Of a stretch of 7,560 nucleotides of DNA, positions 1-6,898 are shown one piece after another. The position numbers and the translations under genes were made by a program. Source of the stretch: Chlamydiia bacterium (GTDB lineage: Bacteria; Chlamydiota; Chlamydiia; Chlamydiales; JACKPQ01); the NCBI GenBank assembly GCA_030433395.1, contig JAUILX010000047.1, forward strand, positions 1 through 7,560, read 5' to 3'. The notes below the pieces were generated by a model, which saw only the letters and a program-made list of their open reading frames with translations, was not told where the DNA came from and made no database searches. The first letter of the stretch is position 1. Each line of letters begins with the position of its first letter.

Positions 1-248
1 AAATTACGACCTTTTCTGGCATCCAGCATAGCCTTCTTTGTCTCTTTACTCGGAATTTTCTCTGGGTAGATAATTGGTTCAATAACCCCGAGAATTAAAC
101 CCTTCATAGTAAGGCCATGAGAATGTGCGATGCCCTTCAATTTCTTATGAGCACGCAATGGCATATCAACTGATAATCTAACTGTTTTTGTTGTCCTCCT
201 CCTCCCTAAACCTACGCCAAGTGTATCAAATGTTTCATAAACTTTCAA
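1..248 (-). CDS. RelB-type ribbon-helix-helix antitoxin, partial (3' end outside window)
   Basis: The open frame enters from the left edge, so the C-terminus is missing. About 82 codons are visible. The core TKTVRLSVDMPLRAHKKLK is the beta strand and first helix of a ribbon-helix-helix DNA-binding domain. The second helix (HGLTMKGLILGVIEPII) follows, and then a linker ending SKETKKAMLDARKGRN, which matches the NKETLEAIEETRxGKNL segment found just before the end of RelB-family antitoxins. In that family the protein dimerises, represses its own operon and neutralises a RelE/YafQ-like mRNA interferase, normally encoded directly downstream; here that would lie beyond position 1. The start is uncertain. 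The only in-frame start after the last upstream stop is a TTG at 248, preceded by AAGGGG, and it adds about 23 unusual residues. A very strong Shine-Dalgarno-like stretch (GGGAGGAGGAGG, minus strand, about 206-195) sits just before the conserved core but has no start codon after it. The gene may therefore be a decayed remnant. Confidence 0.65.
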   Translation of the reverse strand, partial: MKVYETFDTLGVGLGRRRTTKTVRLSVDMPLRAHKKLKGIAHSHGLTMKGLILGVIEPIIYPEKIPSKETKKAMLDARKGRN

Positions 249-278
249 GCATGCCCCTTGCTTGTTGTTTCATTAGAG

Positions 279-292
279 GAATCTTGGGATTC
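279..292. promoter_or_regulatory. Small inverted repeat, possible operator in the divergent intergenic region
   Basis: GAATC at 279-283 and GATTC at 288-292 form a perfect 5-base inverted repeat around TTGG. It lies about 31 bases upstream of the antitoxin TTG start and 48 bases before the large plus-strand gene. Ribbon-helix-helix antitoxins bind short palindromes upstream of their own genes, so this is a candidate site. A 5-base arm arises often by chance, so the call is weak. Confidence 0.2.
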
Positions 293-311
293 AAATAACA
301 TGAGTTACATT
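284..311 (+). promoter_or_regulatory. Weak candidate promoter for the AsmA-like gene
   Basis: TTGGGA (284-289) and TACATT (306-311) are 16 bases apart. Each matches the sigma70-type consensus at four of six positions. Nothing better was seen in 249-340, which must hold the promoter if the gene is not transcribed from elsewhere. The -35 element overlaps the 279-292 inverted repeat. Confidence 0.2.
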
Positions 312-340
312 AAAAGAAGGATTCGCTATTTTGAAAAGGC

Positions 341-3300
341 ATGAGAAAGGATAAGTTTTGGATTTGTTTAGGGAGCATTGTCATCGGCATTTTTGTGCTG
401 TTATTTGCTTTGCCAACGCTGCTCTCAACGCGCCCGGGCACTAAATTTGTAGCTAGTCTAACGCATTCTCAAATTGGAAAAATGGATTTGAGCTGGTTTG
501 GTGGGCAGAGCATTGATAACTTTTCCCATCGCAGCAAAGCATTAGACATCTCATTTAAAAGGTTCTCAACAGACAGCTCTTTGCTAATACTCATTCTAAC
601 AAAACGCTCTTCAGATACTAAACTCATTGCTCCAGATATCACTTACCGCACTGAGGCCCAATCAAATACAAAACCTGTATTCTTCCTGCCATTTAAAGGC
701 GGTGTTGATATTAAAGATGGAACAATAACGATCATGCACAGTGGTATGGCCATTGCTAAATTTAGCGACGTTTCTGTAGCAATGGATGTTAGCGATGGCT
801 CTTTCCCCATCAACATCATAGCTCACGGCGTGAGCACGCAAGGAGAGCAAAAAGGCCAGTTTCAAATCGATGCAAAAATTGATCGAGACAGCACTAGCTC
901 TGCAGCTGCCAAGAAAATAAGTCAGTGGCTTAAGTTGCCAACCAGTACGCCTCTAAAATACAGCCTCAATGCAAGTATTGATCAGTTTCCTGTGAGCTGG
1001 CAAAGTGATCTAGAAACCATTTTTGGAGCAACACTAAGCGCTAAGATCAAAGGCTCTTTATCATCTACAGAAAATACGGCTCAGATCAACTTAAACTCCA
1101 ATAACCTACAGTCTACTCTTAATATTGAAGCTCCTCAAAACTCTTGGAAAATTCTTCCCAGCTCAACAATCAATTGGCAACTGCGCTCAGACTTACCCTA
1201 CATCCAAACTGGTACCCTTCATCTACAATCAGACGGTATTGCTATTCCCATTAATGATTATGAGCAATCTCGAGGAAAAGTTTTGGTTAATGTCAATAAT
1301 GCACGTGTGCGCCGTAACGAAGCCACGGTCTTTATCAGCGCTCTTAATACTCAGCTAAGTACAGATAACCTTAAGCAAAAGTTAAAAGTAGATCTAAATT
1401 CTATAATTGATACAAGTGGATCTATTAAAGGAAGCTTTATTTGGTCAAAACCTTTAATGGGCATGCCGTCGCTTTATAATCTTTTGACAGGTCTTGAGTT
1501 GCAGGGGCGCAACATCCCCACTTCCCTATTTAATGGAGAATGGATGGGTCCAGTTATTAGCTTCGATGCCAAGCCAGAAGGTGATATTTTAGACATTTCC
1601 ATCAGCTCCAAGTTTATCAATACTCAAGCACTTAGCCTAAAAATCAATCCAACTGCCATCTCTTTAAGTGAGCGTGCCCTCATCAATTATACCATGACAA
1701 GTTCTTACCTCAAAATGCCTGCGAATTTACAAATCACCCTCACCGAACTTCACCTTCCCAAGACATGGCAAAAAATGAAATTTAAAGGAAGTGCAACAAC
1801 TCCAAAATTACAGCTTAAATCCTTGCCCTATATCGGCGAGCTTAATCTAAACGATGCAGGCCTTTCAGTGATGGCCAAGAGCCTTAAAGAGATTTCTTTT
1901 TCCTCATCGTCAAAAGCTCAATTTAGGGGATCTGACAGCATAGTTGGAGGCTTGCTGAATCCTAATCTCGATCTAAAACTCACTGGAAAAGCCAACGCCT
2001 TTGAAAAAACCTTACCAGACATTAAGCTTGTAGCACATGGCAAGACAACCGATTTAGAAATTGACGGTTCCTTAAAAGACAATCTACTCATCATTGACCG
2101 TCCACTTGAGCTATCCACCATCTTAAAACCTAAAACCTTTAAAAGCCTTCTTCCAACAGATGTTGATATCAAACTAATGAAGGGCGCAAATATCGATCTG
2201 TCAATCGCTCCCTTTTCGCTCACCCTGCCAGACTTTGAACCCTCCTCCCCCTTGCAAATCACCCTCACCTCTCCAAAGCTTGTTATGGAAAACTACACAG
2301 CGACTAACTTTAAATTTAAAATGCATAATCAGACCATCGAAACCTCTGGAAATATCAACCAGGGGCAATTTGACATTATGATTGAGAGGCCAAAGGCCAT
2401 CATTGAGCATGCAGAAATTACATTGAAAGATTTTTCATCTAAAATCATCGATGACCTTGTAAAAGATGATGAGTTTGCCCACCTATTTGGAAACCGCGTG
2501 ACAATGGACCTTGATTATAAACCAAATAGCTTTGCGCTCGATATCAATAGCCAAAAACTCGATCTTAAAGGCACACTCAAGATCAAAGATGGCATGCTGT
2601 ATAACAGCGGAGCACTAAAGATGCGCTACTTGCTCACGCAAAATTCATATACCCATTTCTTGCCTGGCCAAGCAAGTAAACTCAAACAGCCAGCTCCAAT
2701 CGATCTAAACATCACTAGCGTTTCCATTCCAGTAAGGCCTGCCAAAAAGCTCATCCCACGCATTGACTGGGACCTTCAAAAAACAACATTTAAAGGTGAA
2801 ATAGAAATTGCTGAAATGCGACTTGAAAAAGCCGGATCAAAAATCTCCACCACACTTAAAAACTTCTCTGCAAATTTATTAAGGCCGGCACCAAACTCTG
2901 CCCTTTCTTTTAAATCTAGCGGCAGCATTCAAGGTAAAAAAAGAGCAGGCAGCCTCAATGTCACTGGCGATCTTAAAGACTTCTATAACGCAAACGGCAA
3001 ATACGATCCGACCAACCTTTCTGCCAACATCAAAGGCCAGCTTGAAAACGTCCCGACAGTATTCACAGACCTCATAGTCCCAAACACCTCCCTAGTTTGC
3101 GGCGATACCATCAGCGCCAAAATCGATGCCGACATTATAAAACAAAACGGAACCATCGACGCAGTAATTACAAGTCCTCACTGCAAAGCCAATGTTGCCG
3201 GCTTCCTGCGCCGAGGAACTCTATCCTTGAGAGAGCCCCTACGCGCCGATATCGTCTTGACACCAGGACTAAGCCGAGTCCTCCTCGAAGATGCCAATCT

Positions 3301-3907
3301 CATTGTTGTATCAGCCAAAACACCCTTGCGTATTTATATAGATCCAAAAAATACAGCTATTCCCCTCACTCGCTTTAACTGGCAAAATGTGCGTGTTGGA
3401 TTTGGTCGCCTGGACTTTGGCCAATTGATCGTTGCATCAAAAGGGTCTGCTGCAGACATGATTGAAATCTTAAAGTTACGAAGGTCTAATCAAGTCGATC
3501 TCTGGTTTGCACCACTTGATTTTTCCATCCGCAGTGGAGTGATGCAAATTGAGCGCACAGAAATCCTCTATGATCGCGCTTACCAAATCGCAATTTGGGG
3601 GCGCATAAACTTTCCAAAATCCTATGTTGATATGACACTAGGTCTAACTTCACAAGCGCTAAGGCAAGCCTTTGGCATTGGCGTACCTGAAGATTTTGTC
3701 CTAACCGTTGATTTTGAAGGTCCCTTTGGAAAGGTTAAATTAGACAAAGCCGAGGCTATCAGTAAAATTGCACTACTTATCGGCAATCAAAGCGGCCTCA
3801 TCCCCCAAAAAGGCATCGCTGGTGGAATCTTTGGAGTCATCCAAGGCTTTGCTCACAATCAGTCTGATGTCCCCCCCCCTAAGCCTCCCTTCCCTTGGCA
3901 AAGATAG
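341..3907 (+). CDS. AsmA/TamB-like large envelope protein, membrane-anchored
   Basis: This 1188-residue protein has a short basic N-terminus (MRKDK) and one hydrophobic segment at about residues 7-29. The long remainder has alternating polar and hydrophobic residues, with many short strands ending in SGS/KGS/SGN turns, which suggests extended beta structure in the periplasm. The end is the most telling part. Around residues 1055-1134 it has an RTEILYDRAYQIAIWGRINF segment, then a region containing FGIGVPEDF and the closing GPFGKVKL (1127-1134). This resembles the AsmA-like C-terminal module, where a self-contained beta unit ends in a 'fusion-with-PFG' pattern. AsmA and TamB-type proteins are thought to bridge inner and outer membranes and move phospholipids or assist outer-membrane assembly; that role here is inferred from architecture. 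The protein ends in a proline-rich tail (PPPKPPFPWQR) encoded over a run of nine C. ATG 341 is chosen because an in-frame stop lies at 332-334 and this ATG keeps the membrane anchor; its ribosome site is poor (AAGG one base away). An unrelated chlamydia-specific family is the main alternative. Confidence 0.7.
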   Translation: MRKDKFWICLGSIVIGIFVLLFALPTLLSTRPGTKFVASLTHSQIGKMDLSWFGGQSIDNFSHRSKALDISFKRFSTDSSLLILILTKRSSDTKLIAPDITYRTEAQSNTKPVFFLPFKGGVDIKDGTITIMHSGMAIAKFSDVSVAMDVSDGSFPINIIAHGVSTQGEQKGQFQIDAKIDRDSTSSAAAKKISQWLKLPTSTPLKYSLNASIDQFPVSWQSDLETIFGATLSAKIKGSLSSTENTAQINLNSNNLQSTLNIEAPQNSWKILPSSTINWQLRSDLPYIQTGTLHLQSDGIAIPINDYEQSRGKVLVNVNNARVRRNEATVFISALNTQLSTDNLKQKLKVDLNSIIDTSGSIKGSFIWSKPLMGMPSLYNLLTGLELQGRNIPTSLFNGEWMGPVISFDAKPEGDILDISISSKFINTQALSLKINPTAISLSERALINYTMTSSYLKMPANLQITLTELHLPKTWQKMKFKGSATTPKLQLKSLPYIGELNLNDAGLSVMAKSLKEISFSSSSKAQFRGSDSIVGGLLNPNLDLKLTGKANAFEKTLPDIKLVAHGKTTDLEIDGSLKDNLLIIDRPLELSTILKPKTFKSLLPTDVDIKLMKGANIDLSIAPFSLTLPDFEPSSPLQITLTSPKLVMENYTATNFKFKMHNQTIETSGNINQGQFDIMIERPKAIIEHAEITLKDFSSKIIDDLVKDDEFAHLFGNRVTMDLDYKPNSFALDINSQKLDLKGTLKIKDGMLYNSGALKMRYLLTQNSYTHFLPGQASKLKQPAPIDLNITSVSIPVRPAKKLIPRIDWDLQKTTFKGEIEIAEMRLEKAGSKISTTLKNFSANLLRPAPNSALSFKSSGSIQGKKRAGSLNVTGDLKDFYNANGKYDPTNLSANIKGQLENVPTVFTDLIVPNTSLVCGDTISAKIDADIIKQNGTIDAVITSPHCKANVAGFLRRGTLSLREPLRADIVLTPGLSRVLLEDANLIVVSAKTPLRIYIDPKNTAIPLTRFNWQNVRVGFGRLDFGQLIVASKGSAADMIEILKLRRSNQVDLWFAPLDFSIRSGVMQIERTEILYDRAYQIAIWGRINFPKSYVDMTLGLTSQALRQAFGIGVPEDFVLTVDFEGPFGKVKLDKAEAISKIALLIGNQSGLIPQKGIAGGIFGVIQGFAHNQSDVPPPKPPFPWQR
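3871..3879. repeat. Homopolymer of nine C near the 3' end of the AsmA-like gene
   Basis: Nine consecutive C encode the start of the proline tail (codons 1177-1180). As given, the gene reads on to TAG at 3905-3907. With one C fewer, the frame would run through 3908-3970 and stop at the TGA of 3972-3974, overlapping the next gene's ATG as ATGA. With one C more, TAA follows at once. Runs of this length are prone to slippage and to sequencing error. Confidence 0.85.
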
Positions 3908-3923
3908 CTCTTGTGTATATAAG
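3895..3923 (+). promoter_or_regulatory. Strong candidate sigma70-type promoter for the lipoprotein and peptidase-like genes
   Basis: TTGGCA at 3895-3900 matches the -35 consensus at five of six positions. TATAAG at 3918-3923 matches the -10 consensus at five of six. The spacing is the preferred 17 bases. Transcription would begin near 3930 and give a leader of about 40 bases to the ATG at 3971. The -35 box lies inside the last codons of the AsmA-like gene, and the nine-C run sits about 15 bases upstream of it. Confidence 0.5.
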
Positions 3924-3956
3924 TTGCCTCGGTTATCCTGGCGTCCTTCGTTTATC

Positions 3957-3963
3957 AAGGAGA
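3957..3963 (+). promoter_or_regulatory. Ribosome binding site of the lipoprotein gene
   Basis: AAGGAGA is a near-perfect Shine-Dalgarno sequence with 7 bases before the ATG at 3971. It is the best-placed ribosome site in the plus-strand cluster and fixes the lipoprotein start. Confidence 0.8.
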
Positions 3964-3970
3964 CGAAAAA

Positions 3971-4564
3971 ATGAAAAAAACACTATCTTTTATTATCATG
4001 GGTTTAATCGCATGTGGATGTGCAAGTTACAGCGCGTCAAGCCTAACAGCACTAACGCCGACCCCGGTTAAATCAACAACTAGTGGCAGCGAATTTACTG
4101 TCGCTTGCAAAGCCTACAATAGAATGGATTGTCAGCGCTATTTGGACCGTAATATTCTTGAAATGGGTTATCAACCTGTTCAAATTTACATTAAAAATGA
4201 CACAAATAAAACTTATACTTTCTCACCAGATAAGCTTAGTATACCGCTAGCAAATGTGGGAGCTATTGCTCAAAAGGCCCATACAAACACCGCAGGGCGC
4301 GTTGCTGGGTATGCTCTTGGTGGCTTTTTGGTCTGGCCTTTATGGATAGCGGCAGTTGTTGACGGAATTAAGTCGCAAGAAGCCAATGCACTCTTGGATT
4401 CAGACTTCGACGCTAAAGTGGCTAAAAATGTAGACTTATTGCCTGGCGAATCTTATAACTCAATTGTATTCGTAAGAAAAGATGACTATAAAAGCCAGTT
4501 CACAGCAACTCTACAAGAGCAAAATAGCGATCATTTTGAAGTCGTGCCTATGGTTGTAAGGTGA
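3971..4564 (+). CDS. Predicted lipoprotein of unknown function
   Basis: This 197-residue protein starts with a typical lipoprotein signal: MKK, a hydrophobic stretch (residues 4-14) and a lipobox. Two overlapping lipoboxes are possible, LIA-C15 and ACG-C17. LIA-C15 fits the consensus slightly better, and either would put the mature protein on a membrane facing the periplasm or the surface. After a Ser/Thr/Pro-rich linker (about 19-40) there is a folded region with Cys46 and Cys54, a beta-rich segment (QIYIKNDTNKTYTFSPDKL, about 71-89), a Gly-rich hydrophobic segment (about 108-131, with GRVAGYALGG and WPLWIAAVVDGI), and a second beta-rich half (PGESYNSIVFVRKDDY, about 158-173). The hydrophobic segment could be a second membrane contact. 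I do not recognise the family. The gene has its own promoter candidate and a strong ribosome site, and it overlaps the next gene by four bases (GTGA), which suggests coupled translation with the metallopeptidase-like gene. Confidence 0.8.
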   Translation: MKKTLSFIIMGLIACGCASYSASSLTALTPTPVKSTTSGSEFTVACKAYNRMDCQRYLDRNILEMGYQPVQIYIKNDTNKTYTFSPDKLSIPLANVGAIAQKAHTNTAGRVAGYALGGFLVWPLWIAAVVDGIKSQEANALLDSDFDAKVAKNVDLLPGESYNSIVFVRKDDYKSQFTATLQEQNSDHFEVVPMVVR

Positions 4565-5826
4565 TTAGAAAACTGTCTCTTGCTCTGCTCTGCTGTACAG
4601 CAATGACGGCAACAGAGCAAACTCCTGCCCCCTTTGCTTTACATATCGACGGGCACTTGTCTCCAAGCGTTGGCAGCCCAACGCTTCTTTCTGTTCACGA
4701 TAGCGTTAAGCGTGGTGAAGAGCGCCTATGGAAAACCGACCCTGAAGTGCGCTCTGATAGACTCATGAGAGCCATGCAGATGGGACTTGTTTATCTTCCT
4801 ACTTCCTATTTTACGACAGTTATACAACATGAAGTATTTGGGCATGGCTATCGCATTCGCAGCTTTGGTAAAGATATCGCGCATGTAGAGGGGTATCAAT
4901 TTGGCACACCGCCGCCTTTTGGAGCTGGAGGTGGAGGGACCAGATTCGATGTTACGGATAAATATGCCCCAGCACATTTTTCAACATGTGTAACTGGAGG
5001 CGTAGAAGCTACAGCTATTATGGCGCATGATATGCGTATGAAGTGGCTAACGAGCAATACCGTACAAGCAAAAGATAATTTAATACAGCTTCTTGCTCAT
5101 CATGACCTAACAAATTATGCTTTTAGCATGTTCTTTATGGGCAGTGAACAAGCTGCAGAAGGACATGACCTAATTAATTATACTCAAATGCTAAAGCGAA
5201 CTTATCCTAAAACAAAAATTCGAGGCTCCCATCTAGCTGCGCTCTCATTTATCAATTATCTAAACCCCTTCGATGTCATTGGATGGACCGCTATGCATAA
5301 TTACGTTGTTTCAGCTCATCGCTCGAGTCCTTTACCAATGCTCAGTCTTGGAAAAGTGAAAACTTTGCCGGCGCTAAGGATGGGTTTAGCTCCACACGGG
5401 CCAGAAATCTTTTTAGAAAATTTCATGAGAATCAATGAAAAGCCTGTTTATGCCTACTTAAAAGGTGGATTTCTAGGCGATCATCATTATTATGGATTGG
5501 GAATGGAGCATCCCCATCTTATCAAGCATGGGAATCATGCTTTTGGCCTGAAGGGACACTTTTGGCATCATCCTCAATTGCTCACTATGCAAAGAAAGGT
5601 AAGTGGTGATGAGCTGCATAGCAATCCGACAGCCCCGCTCGATTATCCTGAAGAAACATTGCGTCAAAAGCAGCTTGGAGCATCACTTTGTGCAACCTAC
5701 GCATACCAGCCAAGCACCCCTTACGGCATGCAGCTCGAATTAGGACACAAGCTTGCCGGCTTTCTTCCTGGAGAAACAATGGAAGCAGCTCCTATTCTGC
5801 GCGGCTCGTTATCTGTAAAGTATTAA
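4561..5826 (+). CDS. Exported HEXXGH metallopeptidase-like protein with outer-membrane-like C-terminus
   Basis: This 421-residue protein begins with GTG at 4561, overlapping the lipoprotein stop. That start keeps a signal peptide (IRKLSLALLCCTAMTA, about 2-17); the next ATG, codon 15, would lose it. Residues 90-95 read HEVFGH, the HEXXGH variant of the zinc-peptidase helix known from dipeptidyl peptidase III (family M49), where Glu between the histidines' helix acts as base and a Glu about 53 residues later is the third zinc ligand. Here Glu149 in GGVEAT lies 54 residues after His95 and is the natural candidate. Overall resemblance to M49 is otherwise not evident, and length is far shorter than M49 enzymes (about 700 residues). 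A Gly-rich loop (FGAGGGG, 120-126) follows the motif. Residues 308-337 carry nine histidines. From about 295 to the end, strand-like segments alternate and the last residues (LSVKY) end in Tyr with hydrophobics at 417 and 419, as in outer-membrane beta-barrel proteins. The catalytic role is inference; it could instead be a non-enzymatic outer-membrane protein. Confidence 0.75.
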   Translation: MIRKLSLALLCCTAMTATEQTPAPFALHIDGHLSPSVGSPTLLSVHDSVKRGEERLWKTDPEVRSDRLMRAMQMGLVYLPTSYFTTVIQHEVFGHGYRIRSFGKDIAHVEGYQFGTPPPFGAGGGGTRFDVTDKYAPAHFSTCVTGGVEATAIMAHDMRMKWLTSNTVQAKDNLIQLLAHHDLTNYAFSMFFMGSEQAAEGHDLINYTQMLKRTYPKTKIRGSHLAALSFINYLNPFDVIGWTAMHNYVVSAHRSSPLPMLSLGKVKTLPALRMGLAPHGPEIFLENFMRINEKPVYAYLKGGFLGDHHYYGLGMEHPHLIKHGNHAFGLKGHFWHHPQLLTMQRKVSGDELHSNPTAPLDYPEETLRQKQLGASLCATYAYQPSTPYGMQLELGHKLAGFLPGETMEAAPILRGSLSVKY

Positions 5827-5833
5827 CCTTAGC

Positions 5834-6889
5834 TCAAGCAAGTGTGATATCTTCGCAGAGATAAACATCTTGGATGGCATTGAGAAGAGCTACGCCTTCT
5901 GCCATAGGCTTTTGGAAAGCTTTACGCCCAGAAATGAGCCCCATGCCGCCTGCGCGCTTGTTGATGACAGCCGTTGCAACTGCATCTTGTAGATCATTTT
6001 TGCCAGAGGCTCCGCCCGAATTGATCAAACCGATACGCCCCATATAGCAATTGGCCACTTGATAGCGAGTTAAGTCAATGGGATGATCTGAACACAATGT
6101 GTCATACATCGCATCTTTAGTCTTGCCAAACTTGAGGGCCTTAAAGCCGCCGTTACATTCAGGTAGTTTTTGCTTGATGATGTCTGCACCGATTGTAACT
6201 CCAAGGTGATTTGCTTGACCTGTTAGGTCGGCTGCGGTGTGAAAGTCAGTATCGGATGTTTTAAAGTCAGAATTGCGCAAGTAACACCAAAGAATTGTTG
6301 CCATGCCTAGCTCGTGGGCAATTTCAAAACACTGAGAAACTTCTTCAATTTGTTGACGTGAATTTTCAGAGCCAAAATAGATGGTTGCACCGACTGCCAT
6401 GCAGCCCATATCGTAGGCCTGCTCTATTGAAGCAAAAAGAGTTTGATTGTAAATAGTGGGATAAGTGAGGAGCTCGTTGTGATTAAATTTAAGAATCATG
6501 GGAATTTTATGTGCGTATTTGCGCGCGACAGAACCTAAAACTCCAAGTGTGGACGCTACGGCGTTGCAGCCGCCATCAATAGCTAACTTGATGATATTTT
6601 CCGGATCAAAGTAGTCAGGATTTGGAGCAAAGGATGCTCCAGCTGTGTGCTCAATTCCCTGATCAACTGGCAAGATAGAAAGGTAGCCTGTATTTGCAAG
6701 ACGACCATGGCCATAAATAGATTGAAGACTACAAAGAGTTCGGATGTTGCGATCAGAATGGGTAAAAATACGATCAATAAAGTCAGGCCCAGGAGCATGC
6801 AGCCGCTCTTTGGAAATTGTTTTACACTCATGCTTTAAAAGCAGATCGCCTTTATCTTTTAAAATGGCCGTGATTTCTTGTAAACTCAT
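5834..6889 (-). CDS. fbaB: Class I fructose-bisphosphate aldolase, DhnA/FbaB type
   Basis: This 351-residue protein cleaves fructose 1,6-bisphosphate to dihydroxyacetone phosphate and glyceraldehyde 3-phosphate, or runs in reverse, in the cytoplasm (EC 4.1.2.13). It is close in length (E. coli FbaB has 350) and sequence to FbaB throughout: YLSILPVDQGIEHTAGASFA (70-89), NHNELLTYP, GATIYFGSENSRQQIEE, ILWCYLRNS, HTAADLTGQANHLG and VINKRAGGMGLISGRKAF. The Schiff-base lysine is Lys239 in GADIIKQK (codon at 6173-6175). Asp76, Trp201 and Tyr203 correspond to the other active-site residues of the archaeal-type enzymes, and SGG (291-293) with GR (321-322) form the phosphate sites. All key residues are present. 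The ATG at 6889 is preceded by GAGAG. The gene starts 9 bases after the transporter stop, so the two are probably cotranscribed. Chlamydiae rely on this aldolase type (annotated dhnA in Chlamydia), which fits the proposed host. LsrF-like and DeoC-like enzymes of the same superfamily fit less well. Confidence 0.95.
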   Translation of the reverse strand: MSLQEITAILKDKGDLLLKHECKTISKERLHAPGPDFIDRIFTHSDRNIRTLCSLQSIYGHGRLANTGYLSILPVDQGIEHTAGASFAPNPDYFDPENIIKLAIDGGCNAVASTLGVLGSVARKYAHKIPMILKFNHNELLTYPTIYNQTLFASIEQAYDMGCMAVGATIYFGSENSRQQIEEVSQCFEIAHELGMATILWCYLRNSDFKTSDTDFHTAADLTGQANHLGVTIGADIIKQKLPECNGGFKALKFGKTKDAMYDTLCSDHPIDLTRYQVANCYMGRIGLINSGGASGKNDLQDAVATAVINKRAGGMGLISGRKAFQKPMAEGVALLNAIQDVYLCEDITLA

Positions 6890-6898
6890 GAAGCTCTC

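Noticed and set aside
1918..2268. 116-codon open frame on the minus strand inside the AsmA-like gene
   Set aside because: It is antisense to a well-supported long gene, shows no recognisable domain, and has low-complexity Ser/Lys/Phe composition typical of a shadow frame.
3097..3378. 93-codon plus-strand frame rich in Arg and Gln
   Set aside because: It lies wholly within the AsmA-like gene in another frame, has skewed composition, and has no support as a protein.
3908..3970. Intrinsic terminator between the AsmA-like gene and the lipoprotein gene
   Set aside because: No stable GC-rich hairpin followed by a T-run could be found in the 63-base gap.
3768..3974. 68-codon plus-strand frame reaching the lipoprotein start
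   Set aside because: Not kept as a gene because its first half is a shadow of the AsmA-like gene. Its second half matters only as the frame reached if the nine-C run loses one base.
4828..4845. Reading HEVFGH as a classical HEXXH zinc motif
   Set aside because: There are three residues, not two, between the Glu and the second His, so it is the HEXXGH variant and not the gluzincin/metzincin form.
5848..5863. Small inverted repeat TATCT/AGATA near the convergent gene ends, considered as a terminator
   Set aside because: The stem is only five AT-rich pairs, no T-run follows on either strand, and it lies inside the aldolase coding end.
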